From Chloroflexota bacterium (GTDB lineage: Bacteria > Chloroflexota > Dehalococcoidia > Lucifugimonadales > UBA3495), in the NCBI GenBank assembly GCA_002710215.1, contig PAJQ01000013.1, positions 11,871-48,053 on the forward strand: DNA of 36,183 nucleotides. The letters run 5' to 3'. The notes under the pieces are model-generated. The model did no database searches. It was given only the letters and a program-made list of their open reading frames with translations, and was not told where the DNA came from. Position numbers and translations under genes: made by a program. Of the stretch, positions 30,528 through 36,183 are shown in pieces. Positions within the stretch are counted from its first letter, which is position 1, and each line of letters begins with the position of its first letter.

Positions 30528-32819
30528 ATGACCTCAAATTTAGTGCTTTCCAATGTGGAGTACGACGTAGTTGGCAAGAGGCCGATCAGACACGACGGTG
30601 TGGATAAAGTCACCGGTAAGGCCACCTATGGCGGGGATGTCAAAGTGCCCGGGCAGGTACGTGGCAAGATCCTCCGCAGTCCCCATTCCCACGCCAAGAT
30701 TAGATCCATCGACACCAGCGCCGCCGAGGCCCATCCTGGCGTGTTGGCCGTGGTCACCGCCAAAGACCTGGCTGAAGTGCCCGACATCCTGGCCGAGATC
30801 GGCGAGGACGCGGTACTGAGCCTCAAATACCTCAGCAACAACATTCTGGCCGGGGACAAGGTCCTGTACAAAGGGCATCCGGTGGCCGCCGTGGCCGCCG
30901 AAAGCGCCCACGAAGCCGAAGCGGCATTGAAGTTGATCAAAGTCGACTACGAGGTGTTGCCAACGGTGGTGACCGTGGAAGACGCCATGAAACCGGATGC
31001 CGCCATCCTTCACGAGCACATGACCACGGCCAGTTTCGACGACAACTTCCCCAAGCAGACCAATATTGCCGGCTACCAGCAACTCAAACTGGGTGACATA
31101 GACGAAGGTTTCAAACAAGCCGACTTTGTGGTGGAAGGAGAGTTCCGCACCAAGACGGTGCACCAGGGGTACATCGAGCCCCAGAGCGCCACCGCGCTCT
31201 GGAACCACAACGGCCGGGTGACCATCTGGAACAGCTCTCAGAATCCCTTCGGAATCAGAGACAACGTGGCCCGGATACTGGGATTGAAGTCCTCCCAGAT
31301 CAAGCTGATTCCTTTGGAGATCGGCGGTGGCTTCGGCGGAAAGAACTCCACTTACATCGAGGGCGTGGCCGCGGCCCTCTCCAAGAAATGCGGACGCCCC
31401 GTTTCTATCTCGCTAAGCCGTATCGAGGTTATGGAGGCTACCGGACCCGCCTGTGGCAGCTACATGAAGCTGAAGATTGGTGCGACCAAAGACGGCCGCA
31501 TCGTCGCCGCTAAGGCTTACCTGGCCTTCGAAGCTGGCGCTTATCCCGGCGCTCCCATCGGCGGCGCCACTTCCTGTATGTTTACCCCTTACGATATCCC
31601 AAACGTGCTCATCGACGGCTACGACGTGGTGAACAACAAGCCCAAAACGGCCGCCTACCGCGCCCCCGGCGCGCCCATCGCCGCCTTCCCAACCGAGGCG
31701 CTGCTGGACGAGTTGAGCGAAAAACTGGGGATGGACCCCGTCGAGTTCCGGCTGTTGAACGCGGCTAAAGAGGGGACCAGGCGGGCCGACGGCACCCTGA
31801 GCCCATTAGTCGGCGGTATCGAGATCCTGGAGGCGGTCAAAGCCCATCCCCATTACAACGCGCCCTTGGCAGGAAAGAACCAAGGCCGCGGCGTGGCTTT
31901 TGGGTTCTGGCGCAACAACTCCGGACCTTCATGCGCGATAGCCAACGTCAATCCCGACGGCACCATCATGCTGGTCGAAGGCTCCGTGGACATCGGTGGC
32001 AGCCGTACCGCGGTGGCCCAGCAACTGGCCGAAGTGCTCGGTATCCCCGTGACAGACGTATTCCCCGAGGTTGGGGACACCGACTCGATAGGCTACACCT
32101 CATTGACCGCCGGCAGCGGGGTCGCTTTCAAAACCGGGTGGGCCGTCTACGAAGCGGGACACGACATCATCCGCCAGTTGATTCAACGGGCAGCGATGAT
32201 ATGGGAAGCCTCACCAGACGATGTGGAGTACGTCCACGGCGCGCTGCAGCACAAGTCCGACCCGGAACTAAAATTGACCTTCAAGCAAATCACGCCCAGA
32301 CTCATCGAGACCGGCGGGCCGGTGGTGGGACGTGGCAACGTCAACCCCCGGGGCGTCGGCGCTTCTCTGGCGGCGACTTTGGTGGACGTGGAAGTCGACC
32401 CGGAAACCGGCAAGACCCAGGTTCTCCGTTGCACCGCCTTCCAAGACGTCGGGAAAGCGGTCCATCCCAGCTACGTGGAAGGCCAGCTCCAAGGCGGCAC
32501 CGTCCAGGGCTTGGGTTGGGCGCTGAACGAAGAGTACTTCATGAGCGACGACGGCCAGATGCTCAACTCCAGCTTCTTGGACTACCGCATGATGACCGCC
32601 CTGGACCTGCCGATGATTGACACAGTCGTCGTCGAGGTAGCCAACCCCGGCCACCCCTTCGGCGTAAGAGGCGTGGGCGAGGGCAACCTCGTCCCAGTCA
32701 TGGCCGCCGTGGCCAACTCGGTCTACCACGCCATCGGAAAGCGCATAAACGAGTTGCCCCTGTCGCCGGGCGCGATAATGGACGCGATCGAAGGGAACGG
32801 TAGCACTACGTCAAACTAG
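30528..32819 (+). CDS. Xanthine dehydrogenase/CoxL-family molybdenum-binding large subunit
   Basis: A 763-aa molybdenum hydroxylase large subunit. Residues about 15-130 are the a/b hammerhead domain (HDGVDKVTGKATYGGDV). The molybdopterin-binding motif IGGGFGGK comes after about residue 260, followed by AYRAPGAP. The catalytic Glu is Glu718 in GVGEGNL. Such enzymes hydroxylate aldehydes or N-heterocycles, or oxidise CO; the CODH-specific AYRCSFR loop is absent, so this is not a true CODH. Normally an iron-sulfur (CoxS) and often a flavin (CoxM) subunit are encoded next to it. Neither is here. ATG 30528 has AGGAGG 11 nt upstream, rather far. It could oxidise aldehydes made by the ThDP lyases, but this is only inference. 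Confidence 0.86.
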   Translation: MTSNLVLSNVEYDVVGKRPIRHDGVDKVTGKATYGGDVKVPGQVRGKILRSPHSHAKIRSIDTSAAEAHPGVLAVVTAKDLAEVPDILAEIGEDAVLSLKYLSNNILAGDKVLYKGHPVAAVAAESAHEAEAALKLIKVDYEVLPTVVTVEDAMKPDAAILHEHMTTASFDDNFPKQTNIAGYQQLKLGDIDEGFKQADFVVEGEFRTKTVHQGYIEPQSATALWNHNGRVTIWNSSQNPFGIRDNVARILGLKSSQIKLIPLEIGGGFGGKNSTYIEGVAAALSKKCGRPVSISLSRIEVMEATGPACGSYMKLKIGATKDGRIVAAKAYLAFEAGAYPGAPIGGATSCMFTPYDIPNVLIDGYDVVNNKPKTAAYRAPGAPIAAFPTEALLDELSEKLGMDPVEFRLLNAAKEGTRRADGTLSPLVGGIEILEAVKAHPHYNAPLAGKNQGRGVAFGFWRNNSGPSCAIANVNPDGTIMLVEGSVDIGGSRTAVAQQLAEVLGIPVTDVFPEVGDTDSIGYTSLTAGSGVAFKTGWAVYEAGHDIIRQLIQRAAMIWEASPDDVEYVHGALQHKSDPELKLTFKQITPRLIETGGPVVGRGNVNPRGVGASLAATLVDVEVDPETGKTQVLRCTAFQDVGKAVHPSYVEGQLQGGTVQGLGWALNEEYFMSDDGQMLNSSFLDYRMMTALDLPMIDTVVVEVANPGHPFGVRGVGEGNLVPVMAAVANSVYHAIGKRINELPLSPGAIMDAIEGNGSTTSN

Positions 32820-32837
32820 TTTTGTGACGCGGCCAAT

Positions 32838-32887
32838 CGCCCCCATCCTAGCCTTCCCCCTTTACGGGGAGAGTTAGAGTGGGGGTG
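32838..32887. repeat. Inverted copy of the GC-rich intergenic repeats
   Basis: CCCCCATCCTAGCCTTCCCCC is the reverse complement, with one mismatch, of the elements at about 2566-2587 and 14960-14982. It is followed by a GGGGAGAGTTAGAGTGGGGG stretch that is an inverted relative of the 17-bp tandem repeat at 14887. It lies in the gap between two convergent genes and may help stop transcription. Confidence 0.6.
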
Positions 32888-32991
32888 GACTTCGCGGTAG
32901 ATGCTAACACCGAGTTGACCGCCTGCTAGCATCGCTAGCTAGGACCAAGGTATTGGATCAAGGGGAATAGCCGCTGTGCCCGGCCTAACAA

Positions 32992-33570
32992 TCAACCAGC
33001 GGCCAGGGGCGGCGGCCCCGTCATTCCACCATTGTCCGCGGCCGCTCGCTGCATCGATACCACGGCTTTGGCTAGGCTCTGGAGATCGGAGATTGCCTGG
33101 GAGTCGTTAAGTTGGCCGTCTTGGAAATGGCGCGACTGTAGGTAAACCGCGCCGGGAACCAGGTGCGCGCCGAACCAGGCAAGCACCGGCCGCAGCTGGG
33201 TGTCCACCGTCAGGTAGTGGTGGTCGGTGGCGCCCATGGCCAGCAATCCGCACGCTTTCCCCATCAGGCCTTCCACCGGCACCAGGTCCAACAGGTTCTT
33301 CAGCGCCCCGGTGAACGACGCCCGGAAGATGGGCGTGGCGATGATGTACATATCCGCCGCCATCACCCGCTCCACTACGGCTTCGGTTTCGTCGGAGAAG
33401 TCCGGTGACGGGCGTCCATCAGCGAAGGATATCCGGTGGCCGCCCAGGTGGAGCAGGCTGGTTGATAAGGAATCCCCCTCATCCTCGACCGATCGCAACG
33501 CCAACTCCAGAGCCTGATACAACCTGCCAGGCCTGGTCACCGACCCGTGGATTCCGAGCAACGTGGGCAA
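32992..33570 (-). CDS. NAD(P)H-dependent FMN reductase
   Basis: A 192-aa flavodoxin-fold reductase of the NADPH-dependent FMN reductase family (SsuE/MsuE-like). It starts with the phosphate loop GIHGSVTRPGR. IIATPIFRASFTGALKNLLD, the flavin-binding and dimer segment, lies at about 75-94. A GLLAMGATDHHYL strand is in the second half. It supplies reduced FMN, and the window holds four luciferase-like monooxygenases that need it. The start is TTG at 33570, with GGAGG 7 nt upstream; no ATG is available. It is divergent from the lipoprotein gene, with a 213-bp control region. Confidence 0.87.
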   Translation of the reverse strand: MPTLLGIHGSVTRPGRLYQALELALRSVEDEGDSLSTSLLHLGGHRISFADGRPSPDFSDETEAVVERVMAADMYIIATPIFRASFTGALKNLLDLVPVEGLMGKACGLLAMGATDHHYLTVDTQLRPVLAWFGAHLVPGAVYLQSRHFQDGQLNDSQAISDLQSLAKAVVSMQRAAADNGGMTGPPPLAAG

Positions 33571-33657
33571 CTTTGAACCTCCAACCGCAGCCGTATTTCC
33601 CAGCTAGGATAACAGGGTGACGGGGTAATTTGGTAACTGCCATGCCCTATGAGTGCC

Positions 33658-33675
33658 AAACTTTTGCCAAAGTTT
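33658..33675. promoter_or_regulatory. Inverted repeat AAACTTT/AAAGTTT in the divergent region
   Basis: A perfect 7-bp inverted repeat (33658-33664 and 33669-33675) with a 4-nt centre. Overlapping it are two direct copies of TGCCAAA, 11 nt apart. That motif also forms the half-site core of the palindrome at 6939-6959. A transcription-factor site is possible. Confidence 0.3.
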
Positions 33676-33783
33676 TTGCAACATACGGGGTATACGATGG
33701 GCGCAATCTAACGAGGTGACAGGCATTCCGGCAGAAACAAGTAGCACACTTAGCCCCGCGTTTGTTACCTTCAGGAGCGCACT

Positions 33784-34314
33784 ATGGAGGCAAGAACAAA
33801 TCAGAGATTTTTTGGCAGCCGTCTAGCACCCTGGTTGTCCGTGATGGTGTTCTTAGGCATGCTGGCCTTGATCGGATGTGGTGCTTCAGTTTCCTCAAAA
33901 GAGGAGGACACCAAGCAGGTTGTCGCCAGGTTCATCGAGGAGTTTAAGAACAAAGCCAACCACGATATCGTCGACGAACTCATGACTCCCGGCTTCATTC
34001 ACCACCTAAAGGACCCACGGCTACCGGCGGGCCGGGCAGGCATGAAGCTGCTAGGCCAGGTCGTGGCAGGAGGATTTCCAGACGTACAAGCGACCGTGGA
34101 TGAATTGCTCACCGATGGAGACAGAGTGATCGAACGCACCTCGGCGGCGGCAACCCACACCGGGGATTTCAATGGCATACCGGCAACCGGCAATAAGGTA
34201 GCCTGGACCGAGATCCACATCTACCGCATGGAGAACGGCAAGATCGCCGAGATGTGGTCCGAAGTCGACCTTCTCAGTCTGCTCGTACAATTGGGGGCGA
34301 TTCCGGGAGCGTAA
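33784..34314 (+). CDS. SnoaL-like (ester cyclase type) lipoprotein
   Basis: A 176-aa protein with a lipoprotein signal: positive N-terminus, hydrophobic core WLSVMVFLGMLALI and lipobox LIGC with Cys32. The mature part (about 40-170) is an NTF2-like/SnoaL fold: VVARFIEEFKNKANHDIVDEL, GFIHH and HIYRMENGKIAEMWSEVD. SnoaL relatives include polyketide cyclases and hydrolases; the His-His and Asp residues in the pocket are compatible with an enzyme. Export and lipid anchoring are unusual for this fold and suggest action on an external substrate. AGGAG lies just before ATG 33784. Confidence 0.8.
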   Translation: MEARTNQRFFGSRLAPWLSVMVFLGMLALIGCGASVSSKEEDTKQVVARFIEEFKNKANHDIVDELMTPGFIHHLKDPRLPAGRAGMKLLGQVVAGGFPDVQATVDELLTDGDRVIERTSAAATHTGDFNGIPATGNKVAWTEIHIYRMENGKIAEMWSEVDLLSLLVQLGAIPGA

Positions 34315-34346
34315 TCCACAGAGCCCAAGGTCGTGCGAATCTTTCT

Positions 34347-35678
34347 TTACTGGGCCACGGTCGTTTTGGCATAACGGTTGGCCGGTTTTGCCAGGCCTAG
34401 ATTCCCCCGCAGGGTGTCGTGCTCGTACTCAGTCCGGAATAACCCTCGGTCTTTCAAGATTGGCAGGACGTGGTCGACAAAATCATCGAATCCCTGGGGT
34501 AAGACGGAGGCATTCATCATGAAACCGTCCGCCGCCCCGGCCTCGAACCAGGCTTGCATAGTGTCGGCAATATGCTCCGCTGTTCCGATGAATGGGCCCT
34601 TCGGCGTGGTTGACCGGAGGGCCATCTGACGCAGGGTCAATCCCTCTTCTCTGGATACCTTCTTTATCCTGTCCGTGGCGCTTTCCCAACCGTTACGGGC
34701 GAAGTCGCCAAGTTCAGGAAACTGCTCGTCCAAGTCGTACTGGGTAAAGTCGATGTCGTTGAAATACCGGCCCAGGTAATTGAGGGCATCGCCGATAACC
34801 ACTAAGTTGGCGATCTCCTGATACTTCTGTTCCGCTTCCGCCGCCGTCGATCCCACGATGGGGTTGCATCCCGGGAGCATCAGAATCTCTTCGGGGCGCC
34901 TGCCGTGCTTTACGGCCCGGCCTTTCACGTCTTGATAGAACTCACGGGCATCGTCGATGTTGGCTTGTCCCGTAAACACGGCGTCGGCCACCTGGGAGGC
35001 GAAGTCCTTTCCCGCTTCAGACGATCCGGCTTGGATTAGAATCGGCCTCCCTTGTTTAGACCGGGAGATGGTCAACGGCCCTTGGACGGAGAAGAATTCC
35101 CCTTTGTGGTTCACCCGGTGCAGCTTTTCCGGATCGATAAATTGCCCGGTTTCCTTGTTACGGACGAAGGCATCGTCCTCCCACGAATCCCATAGGCCCT
35201 TGGTCACTTCTATATATTCAGCAGCCATGCGGTACCGTAGGTCGTGTTGGGGATGTTCCGCCTTGCTGTAATTAAGGGCTGAACCTTCCAGCGGTGAAGT
35301 GACGATGTTCCAACCCGCCCGGCCGCCGCTGATGTGGTCGATGGACGCGAACTGCCGGGCCACGGTGAATGGTTCGCTATAGCTGGTGGACAGGGTGGCA
35401 GCCAGACCGATTTTGGTCGTGTCCATGGCCAGGGCCGCCAACAACGTCAGGGGCTCGAAACGGTTGAGAAAGTTGGGGTGGGCCTTTTCGCTGATGTACA
35501 GACCGTCGCCAAAAAACACGAAGTCCAGCTTGGCAGTTTCGGCTTTTCGAGTCAGTTGCCGGTAGTAGTCCAAGTTAATAGCGGCGTCGGCCACGGCGTT
35601 GGGATGCCGCCAAGAGGCCATGTTGCTTCCGGTTCCGGCTAGAAACGCGCCCAGACGCATCTTCCGCTCATTCGTCAT
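34347..35678 (-). CDS. LLM-class monooxygenase, NtaA/SnaA/DszA (nitrilotriacetate monooxygenase) type
   Basis: A 443-aa flavin-dependent monooxygenase of the NtaA/SnaA/DszA branch, longer than the other LLM proteins here. Motifs are [12 protein letters not shown] at the start, FVFFGDGLY near 53-61, [13 protein letters not shown], a diagnostic [12 protein letters not shown] segment and [15 protein letters not shown]. Family members use FMNH2 and O2 on chelators, dibenzothiophene sulfone or similar compounds. GGAAGG lies 7 nt before ATG 35678. The partner FMN reductase is encoded nearby on the same strand (32992-33570), with the lipoprotein gene between them on the other strand. Substrate unknown. 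Confidence 0.88.
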   Translation of the reverse strand: MTNERKMRLGAFLAGTGSNMASWRHPNAVADAAINLDYYRQLTRKAETAKLDFVFFGDGLYISEKAHPNFLNRFEPLTLLAALAMDTTKIGLAATLSTSYSEPFTVARQFASIDHISGGRAGWNIVTSPLEGSALNYSKAEHPQHDLRYRMAAEYIEVTKGLWDSWEDDAFVRNKETGQFIDPEKLHRVNHKGEFFSVQGPLTISRSKQGRPILIQAGSSEAGKDFASQVADAVFTGQANIDDAREFYQDVKGRAVKHGRRPEEILMLPGCNPIVGSTAAEAEQKYQEIANLVVIGDALNYLGRYFNDIDFTQYDLDEQFPELGDFARNGWESATDRIKKVSREEGLTLRQMALRSTTPKGPFIGTAEHIADTMQAWFEAGAADGFMMNASVLPQGFDDFVDHVLPILKDRGLFRTEYEHDTLRGNLGLAKPANRYAKTTVAQ

Positions 35679-35899
35679 CTTGTAACCTTCCCTCTATCGG
35701 TAGTTAGCGGTAACGTATCGATTAGGTTTTTCGTCATTCCCGCGGAGGCCGAAATCCATGGAACGATTGCAGCTTCTACGCGCCTAGACACCGGCTTTCG
35801 CCGGTGTGACGGTTAGGTACCTTCTTATCCCGTCGGGGGTAGCTTCAACGCCGCTCAATGTATCGATTTAAGAGCCAATCGGATTTCCTTGACCTTTGA
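35679..35899. repeat. Intergenic repeat with CACCGGC/GCCGGTG hairpin
   Basis: This 221-bp gap contains a perfect 7-bp hairpin with a TTTC loop (35789-35806). Before it comes CGTCATTCCCGCGGAGGCCGA-like sequence typical of dispersed repeats. No gene is seen. Confidence 0.45.
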
Positions 35900-36183
35900 T
35901 CAAACCTGGACCTGTTCAAATAACTCGCTCAGTAATTCATAGGAGTGGAGTCTTTTCTTAAAGTCGGGGATGACCGTTTGGATGATTAATTCGTCAACTT
36001 GGTATCGACGCTGAATATCGGCCAATTTCTCTCCGACAGTGTCTGGAGAACCGTATATCACATTGGCCTCTTGAACCTCGAAGGTGCACCGTTCCTCGGA
36101 CTGCCTGCTGTACTCTTCGGCCGCATCCAGAGAAAACACGGTCAGCGTCCTGCCATTTTCCACGTAGATCCGGACCAGCTTTA
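35900..36183 (-). CDS. LLM-class flavin monooxygenase, C-terminal part (cut by window edge)
   Basis: The last 93 codons of a gene entering from the right edge; the start is outside. The end carries the LLM C-terminal signature: GSPDTVGEKLADIQRRYQVD, then ELIIQTVIPDFKKRLHSYEL. This resembles the ADELMVVTPIYDHEARLRSYELL pattern of MsnO8/alkanal-monooxygenase-like proteins. It is on the same strand as the NtaA-type gene, 221 bp upstream of it. No active-site statement is possible from this fragment. Confidence 0.8.
   Translation of the reverse strand, partial: KLVRIYVENGRTLTVFSLDAAEEYSRQSEERCTFEVQEANVIYGSPDTVGEKLADIQRRYQVDELIIQTVIPDFKKRLHSYELLSELFEQVQV

Noticed and set aside
30528-32819. Possible carbon monoxide dehydrogenase large subunit
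   Set aside because: The AYRCSFR active-site loop of form I CODH is absent (AYRAPG is present), and no CoxM/CoxS genes are adjacent.
33600-33660. Sigma54-like TTGGCAC promoter upstream of the FMN reductase (minus strand)
   Set aside because: The -12 element is off by one nucleotide and lacks the TTGC match.

Overview
The window reads as an accessory-metabolism region of an environmental, probably marine or subsurface, bacterium. The closest fit from gene content is Chloroflexota of the SAR202/Dehalococcoidia type. It carries many paralogues of CoA-transferases, thiamine-diphosphate (ThDP) lyases, luciferase-like flavin monooxygenases, amidohydrolases and VOC proteins, in moderately GC-rich DNA with strong GGAGG ribosome sites, some GTG/TTG starts and GC-rich intergenic repeats. 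This is inference from gene content; there is no rRNA or marker gene here. No tRNA, rRNA, CRISPR array, transposase or phage gene was seen.

Layout. (1) 1-1227 (-): two short MetE-type methyltransferase genes, divergent from a dihydroxyphthalate-decarboxylase-like gene (1488-2408, +). (2) 2656-13724: an island of three CaiB/BaiF CoA-transferases and three oxalyl-CoA decarboxylase / 2-hydroxyacyl-CoA lyase-like ThDP enzymes, plus a stand-alone homologue of the hydrolase domain of 10-formyltetrahydrofolate dehydrogenase. Together they could make CoA thioesters, cleave them to formyl-CoA plus an aldehyde or acid, and pass the formyl group to folate. (3) 13995-14849: an unrecognised protein made of two copies of one domain. 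(4) 15034-20817 (+): two VOC proteins, a flavin monooxygenase, an OsmC-like protein interrupted by an in-frame TGA, a deleted M24 peptidase, a hydroxyisobutyrate-dehydrogenase-like enzyme and a fumarylacetoacetase-like hydrolase. (5) 20911-23352 (-): a decayed histidine kinase, then an SDR/flavin monooxygenase pair. (6) 23593-30200: two amidohydrolases, a racemase-fold protein without its cysteines, an aldo-keto reductase without its histidine, a fourth ThDP enzyme and a third VOC protein. (7) 30528-36183: a lone molybdenum hydroxylase large subunit, an FMN reductase, a SnoaL-type lipoprotein and two more flavin monooxygenases, one truncated by the window end.

The strongest unusual signal is at 17581-18105. 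An OsmC-family reading frame is interrupted by a TGA exactly where the redox cysteine belongs. Twenty nucleotides later there is a perfect 7-bp hairpin whose loop starts with G, as expected of a bacterial SECIS element. I read this as a selenocysteine-containing OsmC-like protein. Several other genes keep their fold but have lost hallmark catalytic residues: the zinc-ribbon CaiB (Asp to Gly), the aldo-keto reductase (His to Ser) and the racemase (both Cys). Functions come from motif recognition by eye; no database search was run.
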